NCBI GenBank assembly: GCA_003214215.1
Contig: QCLX01000004.1
Location: 1-64,000, forward strand
Direction of reading: 5' to 3'
Length of the DNA: 64,000 bases
Source of the DNA: Prochlorococcus sp. AG-418-G18
GTDB taxonomy: Bacteria > Cyanobacteriota > Cyanobacteriia > PCC-6307 > Cyanobiaceae
A model generated the notes under the pieces. It had not been told where the DNA came from and made no database searches. It worked only from the letters and a program-made list of their open reading frames with translations. Made by a program: the position numbers and the translations under genes. Shown piece after piece: positions 11,351 to 21,805 of the stretch (its first letter is position 1; each line of letters starts with the position of its first letter).

Positions 11351-12280
11351 ATGTTAAAACCAATTAAGCTTGCTAATAAGAATTTCCTATCAAGCTTAGA
11401 TTTATCAAAAGAGGAAGTTTTTCATATTCTAGATCTTTCAAATAATTTTAAAAAAAATAAAAAATTTAGTATTGACCTTAACAGCAAAGTTTTAGGATTA
11501 ATTTTTGATAAGTCATCAACACGCACAAGAGTTAGTTTTCAAGTTGCTATGACTAGGCTTGGTGGAACAACTATTGACCTTAATCCAATAACATCACAAA
11601 TAGGTAGAGGCGAGCCAATTAAAGATACTGCAAGAGTTCTAAGTAGATATTGTGATGTTATGGCAATTAGAACATTTGATCATTCAGATTTGGAAGAATA
11701 TGCAAAGTGGTCTACTAAACCAGTTATTAATGCTCTTACAGATTTAGAACATCCATGTCAGGCCTTAGCTGATTTTTTAACAATTCATGAGGAATTTCTT
11801 GATTTTAAAGATGTAATTTTAACATTTATAGGTGATGGTAATAATGTCGCAAATTCTCTTATATTATGTGGGGCATTACTAGGAGTGGAAGTTAGGATTG
11901 CATGTCCTAAAGGCTATGAACCTAACTCTTTGGTGATTAAAAAAGCTTATGAAATATATAAAAATAAGGATCTATTAAAAATCACTAATGACCCCATTAT
12001 TGCAGTTCAGGGAGCAAATGTTTTATATACAGATGTTTGGTCATCTATGGGTGAAGAAGATAAAAAGGCAGAGAAAGATAAATTTTTTAATGGATTCACT
12101 ATTGATAATGATTTATTAAGTAAGGCTGAAAAAGATGCAATTGTTCTTCATTGCCTCCCTGCATACAGATCTAAAGAGATAACTGATGAGGTATTTGAAA
12201 GTAAAAAAAATAGAATTTTTGAACAAGCAGAAAATAGATTACATGCTCAACAAGCCCTTTTGTCTTGCCTTCTCCACTAA
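11351..12280 (+). CDS. argF: ornithine carbamoyltransferase
   Basis: FDKSSTRTRVSF, DLEHPCQALADFLT, HCLPAYR. Confidence 0.96.
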   Translation: MLKPIKLANKNFLSSLDLSKEEVFHILDLSNNFKKNKKFSIDLNSKVLGLIFDKSSTRTRVSFQVAMTRLGGTTIDLNPITSQIGRGEPIKDTARVLSRYCDVMAIRTFDHSDLEEYAKWSTKPVINALTDLEHPCQALADFLTIHEEFLDFKDVILTFIGDGNNVANSLILCGALLGVEVRIACPKGYEPNSLVIKKAYEIYKNKDLLKITNDPIIAVQGANVLYTDVWSSMGEEDKKAEKDKFFNGFTIDNDLLSKAEKDAIVLHCLPAYRSKEITDEVFESKKNRIFEQAENRLHAQQALLSCLLH

Positions 12281-12307
12281 AAATACTTGCAAACTGATTA
12301 ATAAAAA

Positions 12308-12321
12308 GGTACAAATGTATT
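12308..12321 (+). promoter_or_regulatory. LexA-box-like site 1 (GGTACAAATGTATT)
   Basis: One mismatch to cyanobacterial LexA consensus RGTACNNNDGTWCB; directly upstream of lexA. Confidence 0.55.
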
Positions 12322-12323
12322 AG

Positions 12324-12337
12324 AGTACATTTGTTTC
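12324..12337 (+). promoter_or_regulatory. LexA-box-like site 2 (AGTACATTTGTTTC)
   Basis: One mismatch to RGTACNNNDGTWCB; abuts the lexA ATG. Confidence 0.55.
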
Positions 12338-12955
12338 ATGGAAACTTCTTCAGGGGGTAATCTTACCAAGGCTCAAAATGAGCTGTATGGATGGATAAGA
12401 GACTACATGAAAAACTTTCAACATAGTCCATCTATTAGGCAAATGATGCAAGCCATGGGTCTTAAATCTCCTGCTCCAATTCAAAGTCGTTTAAAACATT
12501 TACAAGAGAAAGGATATATATCTTGGCAAGAAGGTAAGGCAAGAACGATGCAAATAGTTGATGAAATTATAGAAGGAGTTCCAATTATGGGTTCTGTTGC
12601 TGCAGGAGGTTTAATTGAAACTTATTCTGATATTCAAGAGAATTTAGATATTTCAGATGTTTTGAAAAAGAAAAATGTTTTTGCTCTTACAGTTAATGGT
12701 GATTCCATGATAGATGCATGTATTGCAGATGGAGATATGGTTTTGATGGAGCCAATTACGGATTCATACTCTCTTAGGAATGGAACTATTGTTAGTGCAA
12801 TGGTTCCTGGTTTAGGAACAACTTTAAAGTACTTTGTAAAGAAAGGAGGAAAAATATTTCTTGAAGCAGCAAATCCAGCTTATGAACCAATTGAGTTGAA
12901 TTTAGAGGAAGTTGTTTTTCAAGGAAAGCTATTGGCAGTATGGCGAAAGGTTTAA
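12338..12955 (+). CDS. lexA: LexA repressor
   Basis: N-terminal wHTH, VAAGG cleavage site, GDSMIDACIADGD catalytic Ser, downstream Lys (TTLKYFV). Confidence 0.93.
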   Translation: METSSGGNLTKAQNELYGWIRDYMKNFQHSPSIRQMMQAMGLKSPAPIQSRLKHLQEKGYISWQEGKARTMQIVDEIIEGVPIMGSVAAGGLIETYSDIQENLDISDVLKKKNVFALTVNGDSMIDACIADGDMVLMEPITDSYSLRNGTIVSAMVPGLGTTLKYFVKKGGKIFLEAANPAYEPIELNLEEVVFQGKLLAVWRKV

Positions 12956-12968
12956 TAAAGGAAATTAA

Positions 12969-13922
12969 TTATTTTAAGTTTTCTTTAAACCAATCTATTG
13001 TTTTTAACAACCCATCTTTTAATTCAATCTTTGGCTCCCAATTTAAAATATTTTTAGCTAGTTCAATGGAGGGCTTTCTCTGTTTTGGATCATCCAAGGG
13101 GAGATCTTTATATTCAAATTCTAAATCCGGATTGACCAAATTCCTTATTAAATTTGCTAATTCTTTTATTGAAAACTCTTTAGGATTTCCAATATTCATT
13201 GGATATTGATAATTACTATTCATTAGAAGAATCATTCCATCTATTAAATCGTCTACATAACAAAAAGATCTAGTTTGCCTGCCATTCCCATAAAGAGTTA
13301 TCTTTTTATTATTTAGTGCTTGGAATATAAAATTGCTTATTACTCTTCCATCATCAAACCTCATGTTTGGGCCATAAGTGTTAAATATCCTCATGATTCT
13401 TACATCGACCCCATGTACTCGTTGATAATCTGCACATAGAGTTTCTGCTACTCTTTTGCCTTCGTCATAACAGCTTCTTATCCCTGTTGTATTAACGGAT
13501 CCCTTGTAGGACTCTTTTTGGGGATGTTCTTCAGGATCGCCATAAACTTCACTTGTACTCGCTAATAATATTTTAGCTCCCACTCTTTTTGCTAGACCTA
13601 ACATGTTATAGGTACCAAGGAAGCTTGTTTTGGTCGTCTTAATTGGATTAAATTGATAATGAATTGGAGATGCTGGACAAGCTAAATGCCAAATCTTATC
13701 AACTTCTAATTTTATTGGTTCTGTTACATCATGTCTTATAAATTCAAAATTTTGGAATTTGAATAATTCTTGAATATTTTCTTTTGATCCTGTAAAAAAA
13801 TTATCAAGACAAATAACCTCTTCACCTTTTTTTAATAAACTCTTGGCGAGATGTGAACCAAGGAAACCAGATCCACCTGTAATTAAATTTCTTTTATTAT
13901 TCTGCATCAAGATAATTGTCAA
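12969..13922 (-). CDS. UDP-glucuronate decarboxylase (UDP-xylose synthase), SDR-extended
   Basis: [50 protein letters not shown]-like; adjacent to UDP-glucose dehydrogenase. Confidence 0.9.
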   Translation of the reverse strand: MTIILMQNNKRNLITGGSGFLGSHLAKSLLKKGEEVICLDNFFTGSKENIQELFKFQNFEFIRHDVTEPIKLEVDKIWHLACPASPIHYQFNPIKTTKTSFLGTYNMLGLAKRVGAKILLASTSEVYGDPEEHPQKESYKGSVNTTGIRSCYDEGKRVAETLCADYQRVHGVDVRIMRIFNTYGPNMRFDDGRVISNFIFQALNNKKITLYGNGRQTRSFCYVDDLIDGMILLMNSNYQYPMNIGNPKEFSIKELANLIRNLVNPDLEFEYKDLPLDDPKQRKPSIELAKNILNWEPKIELKDGLLKTIDWFKENLK

Positions 13923-14046
13923 TAATTTTTGGATTACTTTCTATATTAAATCCAAAGTAGTAATATTATTTTAATAAAATGCATTTTTGGAGAAATTATT
14001 TTATTTCTCTAATACTTTGATACCAAGAAATACAAGTTAAATCAAA

Positions 14047-15438
14047 ATGGAAAATAAATTTACCAAAAATATTTGTTGTATAGGTGCGGGATATGTTGGA
14101 GGACCAACAATGTCAGTGATAGCTTATAATTGCCCTGAATTTATAGTTAACGTAGTTGATATTAACAAACAAAGGATAAATGCATGGAATAGTAATGATT
14201 TCTCAAAATTACCTATTTTTGAACCTGGATTAGAAAAAATAGTAAAAAAATGCAGAGATAGAAATCTTTTTTTCTCGCTTAAAGTGGAGGAATGCATCTC
14301 AGAGGCAGATATAATTTTTATTTCAGTAAATACTCCTACTAAAACAAAAGGAATTGGTGCTGGCTTTGCTAGTGATTTAAAATGGATAGAATCATCAGCT
14401 AGACAAATAGCAAAATTTGCAAAGGGTCACACCATAGTAGTAGAAAAAAGTACGCTCCCAGTTAAAACTGCAGAAACAATAAAACTTATTTTAAATTCAT
14501 CAAAACAAAATAACAAAATCAATGAAGATACTCATAAAAAAAACTTTTCAATAGTATCTAATCCTGAATTCCTTGCTGAAGGTACAGCTATCGAGGATCT
14601 TCAAAATCCAGATAGAGTTTTAATTGGTGGAGAAGATGATTATTCAATAGATGTCGTATCAGATATATATAAAAATTGGGTGGACCCAGATAAAATAATA
14701 ACTACAAATTTATGGAGTTCAGAATTATCAAAACTTGTCGCTAATGCTTTTTTAGCTCAAAGAATTTCATCAATAAACTCTATATCGGCACTTTGCGAAA
14801 TTACTGGTGCAAATATTAATGAAGTCGCAAAAGCAATTGGTAGTGATTCAAGAATAGGCAGTAAATTTTTAAAAGCTGGACCAGGATTTGGTGGAAGTTG
14901 TTTTAAAAAAGATATTTTAAATCTTGTTTATTTATGTAGATATTATGGATTAAAGGAAGTTGGAGATTATTGGGAGCAAGTAGTTGATATTAATCAATGG
15001 CAACAAAGAAGAATCTCATCTTTGGTTATAAAAAATTTATTTGGGACACTTTCAAATAAGAAATTAGCTGTATTTGGATTTTCTTTTAAGGCTAATACTA
15101 ATGATACAAGGGAATCTCCAAGTATAAATATTTCAAAAGATTTACTGCAAGAAGGAGCAAAGTTGAGTTTTTACGACCCTAAGGTTAAAGAAAAACAAAT
15201 TGTTATAGAATTCGATAAATCAGTAGAAGAAATTTTTATAAATGATACCGCTTTAAAGGCTGCAGAAGGTGCCGATGCAATTATTGTCTTGACTGAATGG
15301 GAAGAATTTAATTACCTTGATTGGAAAAAAATTTTCGATGTCATGAGAAAACCTGCTTGGGTATTTGATGCAAGAGTTTATTTGGATAAAGAAAATTTAA
15401 AAAATATTGGTTTCAAAGTTTGGTCTCTTGGTACTTAA
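14047..15438 (+). CDS. ugd: UDP-glucose 6-dehydrogenase
   Basis: CCIGAGYVGGPTMSVIA, GPGFGGSCFKKDI, GFSFKANTNDTRESP. Confidence 0.93.
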   Translation: MENKFTKNICCIGAGYVGGPTMSVIAYNCPEFIVNVVDINKQRINAWNSNDFSKLPIFEPGLEKIVKKCRDRNLFFSLKVEECISEADIIFISVNTPTKTKGIGAGFASDLKWIESSARQIAKFAKGHTIVVEKSTLPVKTAETIKLILNSSKQNNKINEDTHKKNFSIVSNPEFLAEGTAIEDLQNPDRVLIGGEDDYSIDVVSDIYKNWVDPDKIITTNLWSSELSKLVANAFLAQRISSINSISALCEITGANINEVAKAIGSDSRIGSKFLKAGPGFGGSCFKKDILNLVYLCRYYGLKEVGDYWEQVVDINQWQQRRISSLVIKNLFGTLSNKKLAVFGFSFKANTNDTRESPSINISKDLLQEGAKLSFYDPKVKEKQIVIEFDKSVEEIFINDTALKAAEGADAIIVLTEWEEFNYLDWKKIFDVMRKPAWVFDARVYLDKENLKNIGFKVWSLGT

Positions 15439-15484
15439 ATAAAATTTAAAGAATATTTTTTTTGTAAAAAAATTTTAAATAAAG

Positions 15485-15862
15485 ATGTTACGAAGATTTC
15501 AATTAAAAGGAAAGATAAAATTATTTCTAGTATTTGGCATATTAAATTTTATAGTTACAAATATTATTCTTCAAATTTTATTATTATTAATACCAACTAT
15601 TTTTGCAACAGTATTTTCTCAAATAGTAAATCTTTTTATTGGTTATTTTCTTTATGGCAAGAAGGTTTTTAAATTTAAAAAATTAAATAAATTTGTTTTT
15701 AAAAAATATCTAGTGCAAGCATTTATTTTATGGATATTAAATTTTGCCTTGATTCAATGCTTTTTTAATATTGGAGTTAATAAAAATGTAACTGCAATTT
15801 TAGTCGTTCCTTTTTTGGTAGCTATTTCTTATTATTCTCAAAGATATTTTGTTTTTAAATAG
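15485..15862 (+). CDS. GtrA-like membrane protein
   Basis: 125 aa, four predicted TM helices, followed by DPM-type glycosyltransferase. Confidence 0.65.
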   Translation: MLRRFQLKGKIKLFLVFGILNFIVTNIILQILLLLIPTIFATVFSQIVNLFIGYFLYGKKVFKFKKLNKFVFKKYLVQAFILWILNFALIQCFFNIGVNKNVTAILVVPFLVAISYYSQRYFVFK

Positions 15863-15896
15863 TTTTGAACTTTAATTAAGCTATTATGAATCTTGT

Positions 15897-16619
15897 TTGC
15901 AAATATTTATGATAATTAATCATTCTAAATTCACTTTATCAGTAATAATTCCCTGCTATAACGAGATTAATACTATCGAGGAAGTAATAAAAAAAGTTAA
16001 AAATACTTCGATTGATTCAAAACAAATTATTATTGTTGATGATTTTTCAACAGATGGAACAAGAGAATATCTTCAATCACTAGAAGATAATTCTATATTA
16101 GTTATTTTTCAAAATAGAAATCAGGGTAAAGGATCAGCTATAGCTAAAGGGATTAATTTTGCTAATGGCGAAATTTCAATAATTCAAGATGCTGATTTGG
16201 AATATGATCCAAATGAATATGAAAAACTGATTAATCCAATATTAGATAATAAAGCAGATGTTGTTTTTGGAAGTAGATTTCAGGGTGCAGAGCCTCATAG
16301 GGTAGTATATTTTTGGCACAGGGTAGGGAATGGTTTTCTTACTTTGTTAAGTAATATCATGACTGATATTAATTTAACAGATATGGAAACTTGCTATAAA
16401 GCTTTTAGGACTGAAATTCTTAAATCAATTAATATTAAAGAAAAAAGATTTGGATTTGAACCAGAAATTACTGCAAAAGTAGCACGAATGCGATGCAGGA
16501 TTTATGAAGTAGGAATATCTTATTTTGGAAGAACTTATGAAGAGGGAAAAAAAATAGGCTGGAAAGATGGAGTTCATGCTATTTGGTGTATCTTAAAATA
16601 TAATTTATGGAAAAAATAA
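15897..16619 (+). CDS. family 2 glycosyltransferase (dolichyl-phosphate mannosyltransferase-like)
   Basis: VIIPCYNEINTIEEV, DDFSTDGT, QDADLEYDPNEY. Confidence 0.88.
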   Translation: MQIFMIINHSKFTLSVIIPCYNEINTIEEVIKKVKNTSIDSKQIIIVDDFSTDGTREYLQSLEDNSILVIFQNRNQGKGSAIAKGINFANGEISIIQDADLEYDPNEYEKLINPILDNKADVVFGSRFQGAEPHRVVYFWHRVGNGFLTLLSNIMTDINLTDMETCYKAFRTEILKSINIKEKRFGFEPEITAKVARMRCRIYEVGISYFGRTYEEGKKIGWKDGVHAIWCILKYNLWKK

Positions 16620-16639
16620 AATTAGTTGCATTTTAATTT

Positions 16640-17098
16640 AATAATGATTTCCATGCTAATTTGAAATTTATATTTTTTTGTTTCTGATTATCTTTTTAAA
16701 TATAGAGATGACACTGGAAAATATGTAATATTTAAAGAATCATTTAGATCTGAAACATTCGATTATCTTTATTTTAGATATTTTAGTTGCATTCATTTTC
16801 TTGCTGCTAAGAACTCAATTCAATGTAAAAAAATTTCAATTAAAGTTTTAATGTAATCTCAGGAAAAACAATTTCTGTTTTAGAAATTATTCATTCTTAT
16901 ACTAGATTATTAGCAGCAAAAATAATCTTTGAGTATATTGGTAGAAATATTTCTTACCCTGAAAAGGTTTTGCTATTGCTAAATAATGAAAATTATTTTA
17001 ATAATTTTGGTTGGAAGGGTAAAATTCTTTTGATTCATTTTTTAAATCTTTTTTACATAATCCAGAAAAAAAAGAATTGGATTAGTTATTTAATTTAA
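16640..17098 (+). pseudogene. degraded epimerase (GalE-like) remnant
   Basis: Frame at 16853-17098 reads VISGKTISVLEIIHSYTRLLAAKIIFEYIGRN...NNFGWKGKI..., resembling the GalE C-terminus; upstream fragment in another frame; no intact start. Confidence 0.5.
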
Positions 17099-17119
17099 AA
17101 TTATGATATTTGATTAATA

Positions 17120-18883
17120 ATGATAACTTTAATTTTAACTTTTCTAATTTTCTGTCCTTTTTTTACTTTTAGGGATAATTTAACTTCCTCTAAATATATT
17201 ACTTTTGCTACTTCCTTAACCTTTGCATATGCCAGTTTGGGTTTCTTGGGTATATGTATCACTTTTTTAAAATTAACTTATATTCCAATTTTTTTAATTG
17301 AATTTATTATATTTTTTATTTTATTATCGAAAAAATTTTATAGAAATAAATTATTTTATTTTTTTAATCAGTTTAAAGAAGAGATTATATATTTAAGAAA
17401 TTTAGAAAAGTATAAAAAAACATTTGGTTTTTTTTGTATTATTATCTCACTGCTATTTATAGTTTCTTTTGGTCCAATCAATCATTCTGATACTGCAAAT
17501 GTTTATGTAGGCTATCCTTATCAATTTTGGAAAAATAATTCTCATTTTATTGACGGCAATCTTAATCAAGGATTAATGGGTCTTGGGGATTTCACAAATA
17601 TTTTTTATTTTCAGGATAAAACAAGTTGGTTAATAAGAACATCGCAATTTATTCCAATACCTTTTGTTTTTATGATTATGTTGCGAAGAAATATTAGTAA
17701 TTTATATTTATTCATTTTTTTAACATCTCCTGTTTTTATTCAATGGCTAACTATCGGGAAGACTAATTTCTTGAGTGAATCCTGCTTGGCTTTGGGATTC
17801 TTGGCATGGGATCTTAATAAAGAAAAAAAATATATTTCATATATTTTAGTTTTAATTGCCTTATCCATATCATTCAAAATCTCAGCTTTACTTGTTTCTC
17901 TGCCTATTATTTTTTGTTTGTTTTATTTTTATAGAAAAGAATTACAAAATTTTTTGTTTGAATCAGATGTGAAAATTTTAACAATACCTCTTACCTTTTC
18001 TATTATTTTTTTATTTTCTATTCTTTTTTATAGATATTTTCTAGTTGAAAATCCTTTTTATCCTTTATTCTCTTCATATTTTAATTCAGGTGATCAACAA
18101 CTTTTGGATTGGGAGCAAACCTTGAGAGGTTGGGATAGAAAGGGTTTTTTCCCTTTTTGGATTTTTATTCCTAAAAGTATTGGTAAAATTTCATTTGTAT
18201 TAGGCCCATCAAATCTTTTATTAATAATCACCTCAATTATTTATTATGTGAGAAATTTAAATTCTAATAACTCAAGATTAACTGTTGGTATTTCTCAGTT
18301 CATCTTATTAATAATGTTTTCTCAAGGGAGAGCAGATTATTATATGTCCCCTTTGATTTTAATTTCTTTGGGTCTACCAAGCTTATCCCTAGAAGAATTC
18401 AAATCGCTTAAAAGTAAATTAAAAAAGATTTTAAGAAGTTTAGTAGTATTAATAGTTTTTTCTCAGTTAGTGATGTTTATTATTTCTTCTTTATATTCAA
18501 TATTTCTAGTTTTATATGTCATTTATGATTATCAATCTGGGATGGATAAAACTGCATATAACTTTTATAATTCCAGAATAATAGAGCAAAATTCTAAGTC
18601 CCCTGTTTATAGCGAAGTTACTGACATGACACATTTGTATACAAAAAAGCCATTTATTGCTGCTCAAAAATTTGGCAGATGTTTTTTCTATGATGACAAA
18701 ATTGATATTAAACAAAGGTATAAAGTTTGTATGGAAAGAGAGGGAGTTCAGACAATTATTGTTAAAAAGGCAAAACTTAAAAATAATCCAATTTTTACTT
18801 GTGAAACTCAAAATTTGATAAGGGTCTCTAGAAATATTTTCTTAGAAAAAAAACTTGAAGTGGATTTCTGTAAATTAAAATAA
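17120..18883 (+). CDS. multi-TM membrane protein, possible GT-C-type glycosyltransferase
   Basis: 587 aa, ~12 hydrophobic segments, within polysaccharide island. Confidence 0.6.
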   Translation: MITLILTFLIFCPFFTFRDNLTSSKYITFATSLTFAYASLGFLGICITFLKLTYIPIFLIEFIIFFILLSKKFYRNKLFYFFNQFKEEIIYLRNLEKYKKTFGFFCIIISLLFIVSFGPINHSDTANVYVGYPYQFWKNNSHFIDGNLNQGLMGLGDFTNIFYFQDKTSWLIRTSQFIPIPFVFMIMLRRNISNLYLFIFLTSPVFIQWLTIGKTNFLSESCLALGFLAWDLNKEKKYISYILVLIALSISFKISALLVSLPIIFCLFYFYRKELQNFLFESDVKILTIPLTFSIIFLFSILFYRYFLVENPFYPLFSSYFNSGDQQLLDWEQTLRGWDRKGFFPFWIFIPKSIGKISFVLGPSNLLLIITSIIYYVRNLNSNNSRLTVGISQFILLIMFSQGRADYYMSPLILISLGLPSLSLEEFKSLKSKLKKILRSLVVLIVFSQLVMFIISSLYSIFLVLYVIYDYQSGMDKTAYNFYNSRIIEQNSKSPVYSEVTDMTHLYTKKPFIAAQKFGRCFFYDDKIDIKQRYKVCMEREGVQTIIVKKAKLKNNPIFTCETQNLIRVSRNIFLEKKLEVDFCKLK

Positions 18884-19317
18884 AATCTTTTTTACTTTAA
18901 AGGCTATTAATAAAAGAATAATAAATATTTTATTTAAGTAAAAGATTATTAATTTAAACTATTTTTTAATCAAGATTCACTGGAAGAAGATAAAAGTTTT
19001 TTTGATAAAGAAAACTTAATTCGATTCTTAAGTAAAAATTTTCTAAAAAGTAATTATAGAAATTTTTAAATAAAAATAATTTTGATAATGTCTGCAAAAT
19101 ATCTCTTTTTTTGTATTTTAAAAATATCTTGTGAGATACTAAATTTAAAATATAAAATTTCGAAGTTTGTAATTAATTTGTTTGATTAATAAGATTTTGA
19201 TATCATTAGATAAGTTAATTTACCTTGTTTGATATTTTTAAATGATATGATTTATTATTTTATTCTGATGTATTAAAACTAAAGTAATACAAATCTATTC
19301 ATAATTCTTTTATTCAT

Positions 19318-21048
19318 ATGGAAAAAAATTTTGATTTTACTAGCAATAACGATGATTTAGATATTACTTACATCTTGAGATTTTTCTTAAGAAACAAAAA
19401 GTTTATTGGTATAACTTCCTCTCTATTTTTTCTTATTGCATGTATTTTTTCTTTCTTTATCAAAAAAACATGGGAGGGAAATTTTGAAATTGTTTTAGAG
19501 AAACAAAATAATATGAATTCTTTAGCAGATTCTAAATTTCAAGATATTATAAATTTAGGAGGTTTTGATATTAACTCAGGTCAGAAAAATATTAATACAG
19601 AAGTTGGGATATTAAGCAGTCCTCTTATTCTTTTTCCTGTTCTCGATTATGCAGAAAATTTAAAGTCAAAAAAATTAGACTTTGATAGATGGAAGAGGAA
19701 TTTACAAATAAATTTAGTAAAAAAGACTTCTATTTTAAATATTAATTATAGAGATAAAGATAAAGAAGACATTGTCCCAATTCTTAAAAAAATTTCTAAT
19801 CAATATCAAGAGTATTCAGGGAAAAATAAAAAAAGAAGTCAGGAATTAAGTAACAAATTTTTTAAGGAACAAATTGAAATTTTTAAAAAGAAAAGTTCAG
19901 ATTCTCTAAGAGCTGCACAACAATATGCTTTAGATCAAGATCTTGTTATCTATGATTATGGAATAGCAAACCAAAATATTATAAATAATAATTCTAATAA
20001 TTTAAGAAGTATTGATATTCTTCAAAAAACTAACTTCTTATTACCAAATACAAATACTCGTATAGACAATTCTTTTCCAAATACTGGTATAGAAAATACA
20101 CGTGTTCAAGCTGCTAATCAGATTAGAAAAATTAATGTGCAACTCCAAAAGATTCAAGAGTTGAATGATTCTGAAGAGCTTAAATATTATATTGGTTCAA
20201 CAATTCCTGCTTTAGTGGATGAAGGATTACCCGAAGCTTTAAGCAATATCGAAGCAGATCTTTCAAAAGCGAGATCTATATATACCGAAAATGATATTGA
20301 GATTGTAAATTTAGTTAAAAAAAGAAACTTAGTAATGGATTTACTTAAGAATAGAACTATTAAATATTTAGAGGTACAAAAATTAGATTCTGAAGCTACT
20401 TTGAAAGCTACAATGAGACCAAAAGGTGTCTTGTTAAAATATAAAGAGCTTATTAGAGAAGCAGCAAGAGACGAACAAACCTTGATAGAACTTGAGGAGA
20501 AATTTAATTTATTTAAGTTAGATCTGGCAACACAAGAAGATCCATGGGAATTGATTACTGAACCTACATTAATACAATCTCCGGTTGCTCCAAGTAAAAA
20601 AAATGTTGCTTTGCAAGGTTTATTTATAGGCTTTATTTTAAGTTCTTTTTATTCAATAGTTCGTGAAAAAAAATCTGGTATTGCATATGATGAAAAGGAA
20701 TTAGAGAATATACTCTCAGTTCCAGTAATTGCAGAATTAAATAAAGATATTTTTGACGATATAAAATTGAAGATACTTTTTAAAAATAATTTGGATAAAG
20801 AAATTTGTTTATTATCTCTTGGAAATCTAGAAAATGAAAAGTTAGATGTTATAAAAAAACAATTAAGTATGTATTTACCTAAAAAAAATGTTTTATTCTT
20901 GAATGATATATTAGATCTAGACAAAAATAAATTAAATATAATTTTAAATCCTATAGGAACTATAAAAACTAAGGATATTAATGATCTTAAAAAAATTTCT
21001 AGTCTTTATGATATTAAGATCGCAGGATTAATATCTATAAAGAATTAG
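19318..21048 (+). CDS. Wzz/GumC-type polysaccharide chain-length determinant
   Basis: N-terminal TM, long coiled-coil-like middle, SPVAPSKKNVALQGLFIGFILS C-terminal TM motif. Confidence 0.8.
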   Translation: MEKNFDFTSNNDDLDITYILRFFLRNKKFIGITSSLFFLIACIFSFFIKKTWEGNFEIVLEKQNNMNSLADSKFQDIINLGGFDINSGQKNINTEVGILSSPLILFPVLDYAENLKSKKLDFDRWKRNLQINLVKKTSILNINYRDKDKEDIVPILKKISNQYQEYSGKNKKRSQELSNKFFKEQIEIFKKKSSDSLRAAQQYALDQDLVIYDYGIANQNIINNNSNNLRSIDILQKTNFLLPNTNTRIDNSFPNTGIENTRVQAANQIRKINVQLQKIQELNDSEELKYYIGSTIPALVDEGLPEALSNIEADLSKARSIYTENDIEIVNLVKKRNLVMDLLKNRTIKYLEVQKLDSEATLKATMRPKGVLLKYKELIREAARDEQTLIELEEKFNLFKLDLATQEDPWELITEPTLIQSPVAPSKKNVALQGLFIGFILSSFYSIVREKKSGIAYDEKELENILSVPVIAELNKDIFDDIKLKILFKNNLDKEICLLSLGNLENEKLDVIKKQLSMYLPKKNVLFLNDILDLDKNKLNIILNPIGTIKTKDINDLKKISSLYDIKIAGLISIKN

Positions 21049-21533
21049 TGCTTAAATTTATTTCGCTCATAAAATTTAATGCAAATTTTTTTACTCCAAG
21101 TGATATAAAATTAAATATCTTTATACAACCTAATTTATTTAATAAAATTTAAGAATTAAATGAACTTAGAAATGGGAATGATTTTTAAAATTTAAAGACT
21201 AAGATACATAATTTAGGATTAACTCTTGGAGATTTATCTTTGCCAGTTTCAATATTAAAAGAACAAATTATGAGAATAGATAAAAAATATCTATTTAATA
21301 AATCCAATAATTAAGAAAAGAAAATAACTTAAAAAACTTTTATGATTTAATTCATTTTTCTCCAATAGGATCACTAAACTTTTCAAAAATAATAATCGCT
21401 AATATTAAAAAGCTTTTCAATGTAGATAAAATTTTAATTAAAAATATACGCATATAATTCTGAATCTTTTATGAATATTAACTATCTAGATATAGAGTAT
21501 GCTAAAACAATTTCACAGATTATTATAGACTGA
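21048..21533 (+). pseudogene. degraded gene beginning as GTG overlapping the wzz-like stop codon
   Basis: One frame with two in-frame stops then apparent frameshifts; coding-like peptide VLKFISLIKFNANFFTPSDIK...*...LGLTLGDLSLPVSILKEQIMRIDKKY. Confidence 0.5.
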
Positions 21534-21584
21534 TAAGATCAAAGAACAATTAGCATCAATTAATTGGTTTGCTTTTCACAATAT

Positions 21585-21657
21585 GGGGCCATAGCTCAGA
21601 TGGTAGAGCACCTGCATGGCATGCAGGGGGTCAGGAGTTCGAATCTCCTTGGCTCCA
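21585..21657 (+). tRNA. tRNA-Ala (anticodon GGC)
   Basis: Full cloverleaf: GGGGCCA/TGGCTCC acceptor, CCTGC-ATGGCAT-GCAGG anticodon arm, AGGAG-TTCGAAT-CTCCT T arm. Confidence 0.97.
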
Positions 21658-21805
21658 CTTAATTTTCTTAAAATTAATAATCTCTAGTAAATGGTTAAAA
21701 AAAAATTGGTATTGGATTAATAAGTTTTTTGAGGAACCTTAGGATAATAAGGACTTGCATATAAGAATAGGTTTGGTCTTTAATATGATTAATTTTTTTT
21801 GAATA

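Noticed and set aside
12940-13209. 89 aa plus-strand ORF
   Set aside because: Antisense to the UDP-glucuronate decarboxylase 3' end.
18512-18811. 99 aa minus-strand ORF
   Set aside because: Antisense to the 3' part of an intact membrane-protein gene; no recognisable features.
18968-19069. 34-codon open stretch NQDSLEEDKSFFDKENLIRFLSKNFLKSNYRNF*
   Set aside because: Could be a gene tail remnant, but too short and lacking a start to support as a feature.
21659-21677. TTAATTTTCTTAAAATTAA inverted repeat just after the tRNA as a terminator
   Set aside because: Pure A/T stem with no following T-run; expected by chance in this composition.
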